This document shows positions 1 to 11,819 of a stretch of 64,000 nt of DNA, in pieces (within the stretch, counting starts at the first letter, position 1; each line of letters opens with the position of its first letter). Both the position numbers and the translations under genes were made by a program. The notes beneath the pieces were generated by a model. The model did no database searches. It saw nothing but the letters and a program-made list of their open reading frames with translations, and was not told where the DNA came from. The stretch comes from Distichodus sexfasciatus (Eukaryota; Chordata; Actinopteri; Characiformes; Distichodontidae). The DNA is taken from contig JAVGVS010000395.1 in assembly GCA_032718565.1 (NCBI GenBank), forward strand, positions 65,001 to 129,000, read 5' to 3'.

Positions 1-64
1 GAGAGAAATGAGCATGATTTGAATGCAGTCATCTCTTACTTCCTACTGCTCACAGCTGCATGGG

Positions 65-66
<2 letters not shown>

Positions 67-98
<32 letters not shown>
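67..98. repeat. (GT)n microsatellite
   Basis: An uninterrupted run of about 16 GT units. It is mirrored by a (CA)n run at 240-277, so the roughly 140 bp between them is bracketed by inverted dinucleotide tracts. Confidence 0.95.
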
Positions 99-100
<2 letters not shown>

Positions 101-207
101 CCCTTCAGGTGCTGTGAGATCACTTCCCACTTCCTAGAGCTTGTTTCTCTATCAGCTGTCATTTCCTGCCCCAAACAGGAAACAGGAAGAGCATCCTTGC
201 CTAGCAG

Positions 208-220
208 GGGTCAAAGGTCA
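208..220 (+). promoter_or_regulatory. DR1 nuclear-receptor-like site
   Basis: GGGTCAAAGGTCA is two hexamers in direct repeat separated by one base, the consensus for HNF4 or PPAR/RXR-type receptors. It lies in the unique island between the (GT)n and (CA)n tracts. The match is seen directly; function is inferred, and chance occurrence is possible. Confidence 0.35.
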
Positions 221-239
221 GAGGTGAGAGAATCTCGAT

Positions 240-277
240 CACACACACACACACACATACACACACACATACACACA
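240..277. repeat. (CA)n microsatellite
   Basis: A near-perfect CA run with two TA interruptions, in inverted orientation to the GT run at 67-98. Confidence 0.9.
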
Positions 278-280
278 GTG

Positions 281-1454
281 TAGATTAGTAACACTGGTAA
301 CAATCATTTTCCACACGTTTTAATGCCACATTCACTTTCACAAAAGACATTCACCAGATCCAAAAACGGTGTGAGTTTAAACTGTGAAAACCTTTACATT
401 GCTTTCATACAAAAGTGACAAATACATTCCAAAATTTACAAATACAAGCGTCGGTCAACATTTACCAGCAGGAAAACAGTTTGGTACAATTACTACAGTT
501 TTAGCTGGAAATGATGACATAACATTCAGTTCAAAAACTGACAAATTTGAAATAAATTTATATAAAAGTTTGCTGCATTGCAACAAATGCAACTACTTGT
601 AAAAGAGGGCATGCGGGAGTGTGTGGATGTGTGTGTGGGTGTGTGTGTGGGTGAGTCTAGGTGCCCATGGTCATGTTCTGTACGTGTTCACACTTCCTTT
701 TTGTCACTGGTTTTTCCTTCGTCTGTCAACATGAAGTAATTCCACCTCCCTACACACGATCACGTTGCTCAGCGCTTGTGAAACCTTTGCATGCCGAGAC
801 AGGCCTGTAAGTGTGTGTGTGTGTTTGTGTCTGTGTGTGGGATGGGGGGGGTACATTTTTGTGTCATTTCTCATGTGACCCAAAGAGTGTGTTATCTATC
901 ATACATCAGTTTCTTTCTGAATTGTGTGTGTGAGCATGTGTGTATTGGTGTTGTGTGTGTGTGTTTGAGGCACATTACGCTCAGGTTTTGTGTATGTGAG
1001 TGTGTTTGGAGCACGACATGCACGAGAGAAAGTGTGTGTGTTTGGGTTTGTGTGTGTGTGAGTGTATGTATGAGTGTGTGTGTTTCTACGTCTTTCATTT
1101 GGTCGCTTAATTGCATGATCAATAAGTGTAATTAAGCTGCAGCGTGAACTAGACTGTGTGTGTGTGTGTGTGGGTGGGTGTGTTCCGCCACTGGTGTGTC
1201 ATTTCCTGCAGGAGGAAGTGATGTTGCTTTCTCACTGCAAACTGGCACCATGACGATGAGAAAAACCAAAAACCCAACAAACAACACAAACACACTACGA
1301 TTTCCACCTGCTGTTTCCACTCATCAACAAATGCATTCTCTTACTTCAGTTTCATCTCCAAATCTGTCACTCCACACTTCTACAATTCTCCATCACGCAG
1401 AGCCATTTGTTGGGAAACGACAATAACCGATTTTCAATTTCCAATTCCAAGAAT
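281..1454. other. Gene-free stretch, TG-rich from 791 to 1100
   Basis: I see no supportable gene. The segment from 300 to 600 is AT-rich unique sequence. From about 610-660 and 791-1100 the + strand is dominated by degenerate TG repeats, which create long open frames on both strands that encode only Cys/Val/His/Thr low complexity and are not genes. Confidence 0.6.
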
Positions 1455-2103
1455 GAATTCCTATTCGTTCATTTTCTGAGCCGCTTTATCCCAGTCGGGC
1501 TCCTGGGATCCCAGCACTAGGGGCGCGAAGCGTGGGCCAACCCTGGGAGGGTGGCAAAACATGGCAGGACACACACACTCACATTCACACTTTAGGCAAT
1601 TTAGGCCATGTCCACATGTACACGGGTATTTCTGAAAACGGAGACTTTCCGTTTTCTTTTTTTTTTTTTTAATCGCGTCCACACGAGCACATTTTCAAAA
1701 ATATCTCCGTCCGCACGCAATTGCATAAAACGCTGTCAAAAGCATGTCTTGCATTGTAGATGAAAACCTAATGTAGGCACGGCGCATAATGTGACGTCAT
1801 ATGAGTGGCGCACAGTGTGACGTGAAACGGTCCGTTTTTCAAAATCTTCGTTTTTCTTGTCCATACCTAAACGTGGAAACGAGTTTTCAAAAATCGCCAC
1901 TTTGGCCGGAGTTTTCAAAAACCTCCGTTTTCAGTGACCCAAAATGCTGTTTACGCGTGGACAAAAGTCCAAAACGCATAGAAAAACCTCCGTCTTCAGA
2001 AATACCCATGTATGTGTGGACATGGCCTTAGAGTAATCAATCAATCGAAACTGCCTGCTTCTGGACTGTGGGTGGAAACCAGAGCACCCAGAGAAAACCC
2101 ACG
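1455..2103 (-). repeat. Dispersed repeat split by a MITE
   Basis: The flanks at 1455-1603 and 2028-2103 form one dispersed fish repeat (a 'cattttctgagccgc' start and a 'ctggactgtgggtggaaacc' end). It is related in inverse orientation to the repeat at 34069-34275. A 424-bp MITE interrupts it. The family is common in fish genomes; I do not assign a class. Confidence 0.6.
1604..2027. mobile_element. PIF/Harbinger-like MITE with TTA duplication
   Basis: The left end GGCCATGTCCACATGTACAC and the right end ATGTGTGGACATGGCC are inverted repeats. TTA flanks both sides (1601-1603 and 2028-2030), the 3-bp TWA target typical of PIF/Harbinger. No transposase is present, so it is non-autonomous. It interrupts the older dispersed repeat. 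Confidence 0.7.
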
Positions 2104-2351
2104 GGATCAAATATTTGATGGACTTTTATGATTTTTAGGCCTCAAGCCGTTCTGCAGAAGACATTCTACAACACTGTTAATTTGGTATCACATGTACACA
2201 AACTGTATCTATACACAAGCTTTACTCAAAATATGTTAGTAATCTTGTAGCTGTACACACACACACACAGCTGTACTGATCCAAACAATTCCTGGCCTTT
2301 TAAAGCCTCAGTTTGAGTTATAACTTCTAGCAGTGACTTACAGAATGACAG

Positions 2352-2354
<3 letters not shown>

Positions 2355-2388
<34 letters not shown>
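2355..2388. repeat. (GA)17 microsatellite
   Basis: A pure GA run seen directly in the sequence. Confidence 0.95.
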
Positions 2389-2391
<3 letters not shown>

Positions 2392-2579
2392 ATCACCTCA
2401 TGTCCACTCTTCTACACCTAGAAATCTAGGCACCTAATTAACATTTCACCTCTGACCTCTCAATAGGTCAGCACTCAGACTCACTCCTTACATTCCAAAG
2501 GAGTCTTCAGATTAGAAGGAAATCCTGTGGTGTGTGTGTGTGTTGTACACCCAACAATAACTATGATGCCGCTTATATC

Positions 2580-3135
2580 CGTATCCCCAAAACAACACAC
2601 ACTCCTGCCCCTGTACACCCAGCACACACTCAGATAGCAACAAACACTCCTATAGCAACACACACTCCAATCTCCTTATACCCAACACACACTCCTACAG
2701 CAACACACACTCCTTTCCCCATACACCTACCACACACTTCCACAGCAACACACACTCCTATCCCCATACACCTACCACACACTCCTACAGCAACACACAC
2801 TCCTTTCCCCATACACCTACCACACACTTCCACAGCAACACACACTCCTTTCCCCATACACCTACCACACACTCCTACAGCAACACACACTCCTTTCCCC
2901 ATACATCTACCACACACTTCCACAGCAACACACACTCCTATCCCTATACACCCAACACACACTCCTACAACAACACATACTTCTATAGCGACACACACTC
3001 AAATCACACCACACACCTATTCCAACACACACTACTATTCCAACACACACTCAAATCCCACCACACACCTATTCCAACACACACTCAAATCCCACCACAC
3101 ACCTATTCCAACACACACTCCTTTCCCAGTACACC
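2580..3135. repeat. 45-bp minisatellite followed by 34-bp array
   Basis: From 2656 to about 2970 there are seven head-to-tail 45-bp units beginning CAACACACACTCC and ending CC(A/T)ACAG, with alternate units alike (TTCCACAG versus TCCTACAG). This suggests a 90-bp higher-order unit. From about 2998 to 3120 a second array has units of about 34 bp built on TCAAATCCCACCACACACC. A 45-bp period keeps all frames open, which explains the 202-residue + and 122-residue - open frames; I do not call them genes. Confidence 0.9.
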
Positions 3136-3189
3136 AATAGGGCAAAACATTCTTTTGTTCTCCAAAACATTTCTCTCTCTCATTCACAC

Positions 3190-3191
3190 TG

Positions 3192-3225
<34 letters not shown>

Positions 3226-3388
3226 CTCCCTCGGGGCAGGAGGCAGGGGCTGGGGCTGTTTAAACTGTCCCCTCTGATCTCTCCTGGGGGTGAGTTAACT
3301 GGCAGAGTCTGGACACCAGACGCACACACTCTGTCTCCCTCACACACACACACACACATACACACACACACACACACATACACACACT
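3190..3388. repeat. Unique island bracketed by (TG)n and (CA)n
   Basis: A TG tract at 3190-3225 and a CA tract at 3341-3388 flank about 115 bp of G/C-rich unique sequence. The arrangement repeats the one at 67-277. Confidence 0.85.
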
Positions 3389-4564
3389 GTGATTAACGCC
3401 TGAGATTACTGCCTGGCTCCCACATAACTGTCGCGTGTCAGGAGAGCACTAATGCCCGGTGGCACAGACATCCGCACTCACACCCCAGGTGTGTGTGTGT
3501 GTGTGTGTATGTGCCTTTATGTTTTTGGAATGCAGGAGAAAAACAGAATTTGCTCACTCCAACATATAATTTAGAATACAGTATTTAACTGCCGTATAAC
3601 ATAATCTCTTGTTGAAATGGGATTAAACAGGAGAACTGAAAAGTTTACACACACACCCTGACTCATGCTCATGGCGTCTGCTCTGAATGTGAGATATAAG
3701 TTGAGTAAGACATTCCTGAGGAGTTTGTTGCCCGAAATCCACATGTTCATCTTACATAGCCTGCATTCATATACGAAATCTCACACACTTACACAGACAC
3801 AGCCTTTAGGCATAACCGCATAGCTTCACAAACACACACACATAGACACGCACTCTGGTAACCCCTCATACTCTCTCAGGGCGTCAGATGGTGAGGCATC
3901 AACCAGGCATGTGATGCCACTTCCTGTTTCCTGTGACAAGTCGGCCTTCGCCCGTACTTTCGGGGCAAAAAGCCATTGGGGCGTTGGCGTTTGGGGAAAT
4001 CACTTCCTGTGATGTGAAAAACTCCTAAAAAGAGCAAATAAGGAAAAAGAGAGATGAGTTAGTAGATAAAAGATTTTAAATATGCATATGTTGTAAAACA
4101 GCAGTTGATGATATTTCATTTACCAAAGTTATGAGCAGGAGTACAGAAGTCAGATTTTTGGCGCTATCCTTTAGCACTACCCCATGTAGTGGCAGGGGGC
4201 AGGGGCTGAAATCTACTCATACGAAATGGAACACCCCTTCAAGAACTTGATACATCGTCATTAGTCTGGCGAATTTTTCGTAGGCAGATGCTTAGTTCAA
4301 GAAGCCGTCGGCGGCGGGTATTATTTCCATCGTGTGGGCTGTTGGCATTTTCTGCGTTCGTCTGCAGCAACCCAGATATGTATAATTGCGACCAACACCG
4401 CACTTGCACTGTGTTGTCTATGAAGAGTTCACCCATAAGGCAGAAAAATGAATTCACACTAAACAATACATCAGTTGTTTTAATTTTTAGGTTTTCCATC
4501 CAACCGGATTTCAGAACATTCATGGAAAACCTCCAGGCCACCGGCACTCCAGGACCGGAGTTGC
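3389..4564. other. Gene-free stretch
   Basis: No gene can be supported. The part from 3389 to 3490 is moderately G/C-rich, non-repetitive and possibly conserved. 3487-3508 is a short TG run. The remainder is ordinary intergenic or intronic DNA. Confidence 0.5.
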
Positions 4565-4790
4565 CTACCCCTGGTCTAAGAGGTGAAATGGGATTCAGTC
4601 TTTGATTGACAGTGTAGAGTTGCTGTGAGAAAGCAGTAATTTCGAGGACAGTCTCCCTGGAGCATCTTGGGGTTAAGGGTCTTACTCAGGAACCCAATGA
4701 TGGTAATGGAGAAGGATTCGAACACATGATCTCTTGGTCCAGAGGTGAGGATTCTAACCACCAGACCACCTTCATCCCCTTGAAAAGCTA
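4565..4790 (-). mobile_element. tRNA-derived SINE, family B
   Basis: Read on the - strand it starts with a tRNA-Glu/Asp-like head: TGGTCTGGTGGTTAGAATCC (A-box region), then TGTTCGAATCC (B box). The body contains GGGTTCCTGAGTAAGACCCTT. Similar bodies occur at 20085-20410, 33085-33255 and 59702-59810. Pol III boxes are seen; the family name is not known to me. Confidence 0.7.
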
Positions 4791-5802
4791 CGGTTTAAAG
4801 GTAGCTTCCCCAACACTGATTTATTCACCGTTCAGACTGATGTGTCAGTCCAACAGAAAAACTCAAAAGTTTCATTTCCACATCCTGCGAAGACTCCTGT
4901 GTGTTTATATCGCGGTCTGGAAGGACATTTTGTTTCATTTCGCAGGAAGAAAAAAAATCAGTGCCATTGATGTTCTGTTTTATTGTTCCATTGTCGTAAG
5001 TAAATGACCTTCTAACCGCAGCTGATGCTTAAAGTTTACGGAGAAGAAGGAGACCAGCGTCTTGGACCGGACTGAGGTGGAAACAATGAAATGAGGAGGA
5101 GTTGCGAGTGTTTATTTAAAATATACAAAAGCGAGAGAACATGGGAAAAGGCATCAGTGGACGTCTCACGAATCGCTGCAAGGAAATGATGTCAGATAGT
5201 CATCGAAAATAAGGACTGTGATTAAAAACAACAATTGGTGATGAGGAAGAGGACACGTAACAAAAATATGCAAAATAGAAAAGTGTGTATGAAAGAAAGA
5301 GAAAAGATTTTAAGATGGCTTATTTTTGACGTTGGTGTCAAGCCGGCCAGTGGTTCGAAACATGGTGATCTGTGTGTGTGTGTTGTAGGAATTGTTTGTA
5401 CATCACAGTCTTTATCACTGATGTCATTTTTTGGATTCCTGCACTCAACCACATGTATAAACATCTCTCTCTGTCTCTTTTTCATCTCGAGTGTCACAGA
5501 TTTCTGTCCTGACGTACTTTCTGCAGATCTCTGACTCCGAACACGTTGCTCCTCTGGGTCAAGCGTGGATTACATTCTTTTGAGCGGTTACGCGAATCCA
5601 ATCGCTAAGCCCCATCTAAACACAGACATTGTGAAGAGCGTAGCAGCTGATAAGCTCCAACAACTGTCTTTGTTTGAAACTGTATCTGACATTCTTTGTG
5701 TGTTTTCGAGCAGTTAGGGGGAAAAAAGTCTCTCACAGTCACTCACACACTCTCATGTTATTCCACTGGCTTCCATCATGTATCAATGTTAACAATAAGT
5801 CT
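4791..5802. other. Gene-free stretch
   Basis: I see no coding exon with supporting splice sites and no recognisable repeat. Open frames of about 90 codons on both strands at 5222-5534 are composed of unrelated low-information sequence. Confidence 0.5.
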
Positions 5803-5846
5803 AACCCTAGCTAACCCTAACCCTAACCCTAAACCTAAACCTAATC
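5803..5846. repeat. Short interstitial telomere-like (CCCTAA)n
   Basis: About six degenerate CCCTAA/CCTAAA units. It is far too short to be a telomere and is probably an internal repeat of a transposon or a repaired break. Confidence 0.8.
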
Positions 5847-6164
5847 TCAACTTCAGAAACCAAAACAAATCTTACATTTTTCTAAAAAATCTAGAAAGTC
5901 CTATCTCTTAGGGAATAATCATGTCCTCAAAATACCTAAAAATCATTAGACTCCTTTATGAAAGTAGCTGATGGTTTTCATAATGGATCCTAATGGACTT
6001 AGGTTTGCAACAGGATGTGATTTTTTCAATTAGGATGAAATGATTTTAACCGAGTCCATTAGGAAACGTGATCTGTGATTAAGTTGATGTTATAAACCTG
6101 GAGGAAACTCCAGCAGGAAGCACTAGAAACCCTGAATGGCTCTTAATGATTTTTTCAGATGTAA

Positions 6165-6450
6165 AAAAGTGGGTGAGGAAAAAGAGGAGGAGAAAAGGGG
6201 GGTAAGAGGGGGAGAAAAGAGGTGATAGATAGAAGAGAATGAGAAAGAAAAAAGAGAGAGAAGTAGAGTTGGAGAGAAAAGGTAAGAAAGACAGAATGAG
6301 AGAGAGAAGGGGCTAAAGAGAGAGAGAGTGAGGGAAGAAACAATGAAAGAAAGAAAAAGAGAATGATGAGGGAGGGGAAAAAAGAGGAGAGAGACAGAGA
6401 GAGGGAGAAAGAAAGTTGTAGAGAAAAAGAGAGACACAGAAAGAAGGAGC

Positions 6451-6524
<74 letters not shown>

Positions 6525-6600
6525 GTAAAAGAGAGACAGAGAGAAAGAAAGAAAAAGGAGAGACATATAAAGAAAGAGAGAAAGAGAGAAAACAGGGGTG
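6165..6600. repeat. 430-bp polypurine tract with (GATA)18
   Basis: The + strand is almost all A and G across the block, and 6451-6524 is about 18 GATA units. The 164-residue open frame on the - strand (Leu/Ser/Phe only) is a product of the tract, not a gene. Confidence 0.9.
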
Positions 6601-6635
6601 ACTGGGGCCTCAGTCAATGTCTATCCACACTCTGA

Positions 6636-6910
6636 GTGTGTGTGTGTTCATGTATTTATCGCATTGTGGGGACCTTTTTGTCTCCTGAAATCACTTTTAT
6701 CTGTTTTTTTGGTCTTTGTGGGGACATTTGAGAGGTTCCCATGAGGAAAAATGACTTTATAGAAAATGTGCTTGTTTTATTTGAGAAACTAAAAGAGGTA
6801 AAAGATGTGCTTTTGGTTACTGAGGTTACGGTTAGGGTTAGGATTAGGTGTAGGTGTAAAATTATATACATCTGGTCATTATGGGAGTCCTCACAAAGAT
6901 AGTAATGACA
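6636..6910. mobile_element. GTGGGGAC-end repeat element
   Basis: The left end ATTGTGGGGACC and the right end GGGAGTCCTCACAAAGATAG are imperfect inverted repeats. The interior has 'cccatgaggaaaaatg' and 'ggttactgaggttacgg'. A second copy lies at 55430-57205. Non-autonomous, class not assigned. Confidence 0.55.
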
Positions 6911-7317
6911 ACAGTGGAAGGGAATGAAAAACAATAAAACAGTATTCCCAACCAGTAACCCACGTTCTCATACACTTTCCACTGCACAGGAGTGTGTCTC
7001 CGTGTGTGTGTGTGTGTATTTGCCTGCACGCTAAACGACCTATGCTACCCCATGAAGACCCAGGGTGCCTCTTTTGCAGACGTGTATCCTGCTCAGAGAG
7101 ACTTAAGACATAAACACAAACACCACCAGATGGTTGCGACCGGACACCACATGTACACACACACACACCAACACCCACACACGCGCGTACGTTCACTACT
7201 CTCATTTTTATTGATGGCTAATGGTTTCCTGTCTATCATTGTGTCATGCGGGCACATATTGTTGCAGGTTGTTCGCAACTGGAGCCACATCTCGTCTCTC
7301 TTCATACTTCTATATAG

Positions 7318-7580
7318 CAGGGATGCACCGATCCAATTTTTTCAGTTCCAGTACCGATGCCGATACTTGGACTTTGGATATCGGCCAATCCCGAGTACTG
7401 AGATCTGGTACCAGTTTTTAATGAATAAGTATTTCTCTGTGAGAAGATAATGCTGTTTTCTACAACTACAACAATGTAATAATTAAACACCCATATATTT
7501 ACGCTAAATTGTCTATTATTAAATAACATCTCAAAAATTATTTGTTTAAACACAATTCTGTAATTTTCTGACGATCCCTA
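7318..7580. mobile_element. hAT-like element fragment
   Basis: It begins CAGGGATGCACCGATCC and contains the degenerate CCGATAC/CGATGCCGATAC repeats typical of a widespread fish hAT non-autonomous family. It ends near GACGATCCCTA. The right end is decayed and no clear 8-bp duplication is visible. Confidence 0.5.
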
Positions 7581-7597
7581 ATCCTGCGGTGTTTTTT

Positions 7598-7725
7598 GTT
7601 TTGCAGCGCCCAGGAGCAGTGTTTGGGGACAGTACTTTGCTCATGAGTACCTCAGTGGTACCTTTACCGGTCTGGGACTTGAACCGGCGACCATTACGTT
7701 ATGCCATGCTAGAAAGTGTCGCTCG
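7598..7725 (-). mobile_element. SINE family A fragment
   Basis: Contains 'ctcatgagtacctcagtggt', 'gggacttgaaccggcgacc' and 'gagcagtgtttggggac', shared with the other family A copies, in inverse orientation. Both ends are truncated. Confidence 0.7.
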
Positions 7726-7773
7726 TCACTCCTTCAGAACTCCAGCCTTCATTAAGAGCTGTGTTATAAGGGC

Positions 7774-7786
7774 AGGTCAAAGTTCA
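7774..7786 (+). promoter_or_regulatory. DR1-like site in possible conserved block
   Basis: AGGTCAAAGTTCA is a direct repeat with one-base spacing (HNF4/RXR type). The surrounding 7745-7860 is non-repetitive and lies between repeats, so it could be a conserved non-coding element. Function is inferred. Confidence 0.35.
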
Positions 7787-8089
7787 AGTGCTAATGGATG
7801 ACCGCAGTTATTACCTTAGACTTCAAACCTTAATTAGAGCCCTGTGCCTATTACGCTGAAAACACACCCCTGTGTGTGTGTGTGTGTGTGTGTGTGTAGG
7901 TGTCTGTGTGTGGTACTACAGGCATGGATCAGTTTAACATGTTTAACTTGATCTCTGACCCTCAAGTACCTCAGAGGCTCGGCAACGCTGTGTCAGAGTT
8001 AACGGCTGCGAGGACTCGGATTGGATTAAAGGTGCAATCCCTTAACACGCAAATGGGCTTATGGTAATGGTTTCAAGACTTAAGAAGTG

Positions 8090-8340
8090 AATTTGTGTGA
8101 GTGAATACTTGTCATTGAGAACACACCACAGCACACCACACAGTGAACCATAACAAAATCCCAGCTCTGTGTTTGACCCATCCGCGGGTAGCTTTTTTGG
8201 CAGTGCTCAGAGAGCAAGGCTTGGAGACAGTACTTTGCTCATGAGTACCTCAGTGGTACCTTTACCAGTCTGGGATTCGATCTGGTGAAACTTCCGATTA
8301 CAGAGCCAACTCCCTATCCGTTACCCTAACAACTGCCCCA
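8090..8340 (-). mobile_element. SINE family A
   Basis: Shares 'ttgtcattgagaacacacca', 'tgctcatgagtacctcagtgg' and 'gggattcgatctgg' (a degenerate B box read in reverse) with copies at 12805, 25010, 26033 and 26692. It is the same family in reverse orientation, nearly full length. Confidence 0.75.
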
Positions 8341-9120
8341 CTATTTACTCACATACACCTAAAGTAATAAAAATGTACTGACAAAAGTTCCTGAAAAATA
8401 GACTGTGCATCTTGCATATAGTAGAACAAATCGGGGCGCGCGATGATATCGGAATCATATCGCAATTGGACGATAATTGCATTTTTGTTAAGTCATTGGT
8501 ATTGGACTTATATTTTCAGAAGTTCTGTAACCTAACGATTTCACTTCATAAAAATTGACAGAGGATTGTAACTTCTCACACACCTGTAGCCGGTAAGTTT
8601 GGGATCAAAGCGGCCGCGTGATCCTTGACCTCCCAAATCCTGTGAGCGCCTCCGTTTGGACAGCAGGAATCTGTCAATTTCAACGAGTGCGTTAAACTTG
8701 TGTGCAACAGTTGATTTACGAAGGAAAGTCGGCCGGCGAGTCTTCACAAGCGGTAAATCACAGCTCCTAAAAAGGAAGACTTTTTTTTGGAGAATCTCAT
8801 CACTTATTTTTTGGTTTATAGCACCTGTAGCATTGGGCCCGGTGGCTTGAGGAACTCCAACCATTCGGCCCAGTGTTTGGGTCTGTGTCCCCTTTTCCTA
8901 TCTTTTGTTTAAGTTAGCCGAGTCGTTGACGTTGCACAGCTGAAAACTGCTCGGAGGAAGGAAGAAAGAGGAGGATGGGGTGGGCGGAGGAGTGTATAAA
9001 AGACAGGATGGTGGGATAAGAGGAGTTTTAAATCTTCAAGGGTATTTACAGGTGGATGTTAAACTTTGTAAGTCATTTGAATCATATCAAGCAAATACAC
9101 ACACACTTTTAGCTTTCTCT
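8341..9120. other. Gene-free stretch
   Basis: No gene or recognisable repeat. The - strand open frame at 8541-8864 has no family resemblance and no splice context. A purine patch occurs at 8955-9020. Confidence 0.5.
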
Positions 9121-9124
9121 TCTC

Positions 9125-9127
9125 TTC

Positions 9128-9165
<38 letters not shown>

Positions 9166-9970
9166 TTTTAATTAGATATTTGTAAATGTAAATCCCAAAT
9201 TTACTTCCCACTCTAACCCACCTGAAGCTGACCTTTGATAAGGAAGGAAGTTTTCTGTAACTGCTTTCTGTACACACACACACTTTATCTCTGTCAGTCG
9301 TCCTATCGTTTCTCCTTCTGTATCTGTGTTATGAATCTTTTAGTGTGGTCCCCAAAGCTGTCTTTCATACACTCACACACACACACACACACACACACAG
9401 GTTGATGGAGAGCTATGTAGGGACACCGTCCTGCTCTTTGCTCCACTACTTCCTGCTTCACATGCAAAACACATACACACACACACACACACACACACCA
9501 CACACACTCTGAAATTCCACTCTCGGTAATGACTCTCGACTACAAGATAAGTCCATTTGGACGGGAGAGAGTGAGATGAGAAATGAAAAAGTAGAAGTGT
9601 GTGTGGATGCTGGTGTGTATGTGTGTGTATATTTTTAGTGTGTGTGTGTGAGTGTGTGTTGAGAAGCTTATTCCCATCTCAGTTGAAAATGTGAATATCT
9701 CATGCAGATCCAAAAATAGTGATACACACATTAATAAAACATTAACTTTGCTTTACTCGCTCGCGTTTCCATCCCTCTCTCTCTCTCTCTCTCTCTCTCT
9801 CCTTTCCACTCTTTCTTTCTATCTCTTTCTATCCTTATCTCCCTCTCCTTCTTTCACTCACTACATCTCTCTCTCTCTCTTTCTCCCTCCCTTGCTTCCC
9901 CTTTCTCTCTTTTATCGCTCTCGCACACATTTCTTTCTTTCTTTCTCTTTCATTTTTACTCCCCCCACAC

Positions 9971-10006
<36 letters not shown>

Positions 10007-10660
10007 AGCTAGGTGTTGGATAAACACATCTGCAGGCGATATTTTGGTGCCGCAATTATATCTTCCTCTCCTTTGTTCTTTCTTTCCCTGACTGCATTAA
10101 ACACACACACACACACACACCCCTCTCCCTCTCTGTTTCATATGTATATATAGACTCTATTTCTTTCTGTTTTGCTCTCTTTTCATTTTCATGTTTCCAC
10201 CTCTGCAGAGGCAACAACACCAGCATGCCGTTGCCATGTCAACGCCATGACAACTGTGATGGAATTTCGATAACGACAGTGCGAGGAGGCGTGATTAGCC
10301 ATCCATATACACCCCCCCCCACACACACACACATACACACATACAGTACACACAGATTCGTAGAAGTTACACAGTCAGCATGGTGATGATGCAGGGGAAA
10401 ATACACTTTGATGTGTGCATGCATGATGTAAAATGTGTTCTGCTTTGCATAGGCACGCACACACCCACCCGAAAATCACACAGCCAACACACACACACAC
10501 ACACACACACATACACACACACACACAGAGATGGTGTAGCCGGCTGCTTCTTATTAGCCACAGTGTTGTGGGATTAGGCTTAGCCAGTTAGAGGATCAGT
10601 GTGTGTGTGTGTGTGTGTGTGTCTGTGTGTGTGTGTGTCTGTGTGTGTTAGTGGTCCAAG
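9125..10660. repeat. Microsatellite belt
   Basis: Tracts include (TC)n near 9132-9160, (CA)n near 9373-9400 and 9473-9505, TG-rich 9596-9660, polypyrimidine 9774-10008, (CA)n near 10102-10121, a C9 run before (CA)n near 10311-10345, (CA)n near 10488-10527 and (TG)n near 10600-10650. Short unique islands lie between them. Open frames here are low complexity. Confidence 0.85.
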
Positions 10661-10796
10661 TTCTTGTTTTCTAATAGAGAACTCATTTCCCTGTGACCTG
10701 CTTTTTAATAGAACACTCGTTTTTCCTGTGGCCCCGAACACACCACCCAGACCGGCGCTGTTCTCTAAGCAGATTACACCAAGCAACATCACAACA

Positions 10797-10835
<39 letters not shown>

Positions 10836-11359
10836 TTCTCCCCTTTCTCTGCCCCTCCTCTTCTTTCCTCAGAGCTTTAACGATTTCCTAGTGCTTTATC
10901 CGACCATGAGTCAGAGTCAGAACCACTTCACTGATGGAGTGTGAGTAGTACTTAGACAACAGATATAAGAATGAAATGTTCAAATTCACTGTTTAAATTT
11001 TACGAAACAAGGGTGCAACACTATGTTAGTCGATTATATACTAATGTTAGTTGCTAACATATTTAGCAACTATGCTTTTGGGAAACGCACCCCAGTACGG
11101 GTGTCACAAGATCTCACAATATTAAACAGTGAGAATATTTCTCATCAATGTCAAAATCCGTCTTGTGAAATAATACAGTGTTATTTTTGTGAGCGTGCTA
11201 AACTCCACCTTCACACTCGCTCCATTTGGTACTGCGTTATAAATTTGCCAAAAAGCAGCCACTCACAGGCTTGGAGATGGCTGATTGGCTGATTTGGTCT
11301 CCAATCAGGCGGCTAATATGGTTCCAACACCATGACAGCAGAAGCAGCAACAGGAAGAT
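10661..11359. other. Gene-free stretch
   Basis: Unique sequence with a (TC)n tract at about 10799-10827. No gene is supported. Confidence 0.5.
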
Positions 11360-11455
11360 GAGTTGTGTGTTGTGTAGATGGTGTGTGTTGTGTAGATATT
11401 GTGTGTGTTGTGTAGATGTTGTGTGTTGTGTAGATGTTGTGTGTGATGTGTTCAG
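11360..11455. repeat. Short TGTGTTGTGTAGATG minisatellite
   Basis: Four to five units of 15 to 21 bp built on TGTGTTGTGTAGAT in tandem. Confidence 0.85.
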
Positions 11456-11819
11456 CAGTATCCTAGTCTAATTGTATCTGTTAATGTTCCTCAATCTGTT
11501 GATGCTGCAGGGATTACGCCTTTAACGTGTTTTAATCAAGATGTTGATGTTATAATGTACAACATGATGATTTAATGAGATGATTTACACTTCAATTAGA
11601 AGTTAGAAGCTGATGCACAGTAATGGTGTGAAGAGAGGCAGGAGGAATCACACATGATACAATCCAAACTACTGCTGATCTGGCGTACATTTAATGCCAG
11701 GCGATCGAAATTTTAATCTTCCTCTCTTGACTGCTGCTATAATGTTTGCTACAATATTTGTTCAATTTTTGCTGCTACATATTTGCACAACTATTGAACA
11801 TTGAACATTGCTGTACATA

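Noticed and set aside
2532..3140. 202-codon open frame with repeated His/Thr/Pro, and its - strand partner
   Set aside because: The 45-bp minisatellite period is a multiple of three and lacks stops, so frames stay open on both strands by necessity.
5803..5846. Telomere repeat that could mark a chromosome end or fusion
   Set aside because: Only about six degenerate units, with ordinary intergenic sequence on both sides.
6123..6617. 164-codon - strand open frame
   Set aside because: The reverse strand of the polypurine/GATA tract; low complexity throughout.
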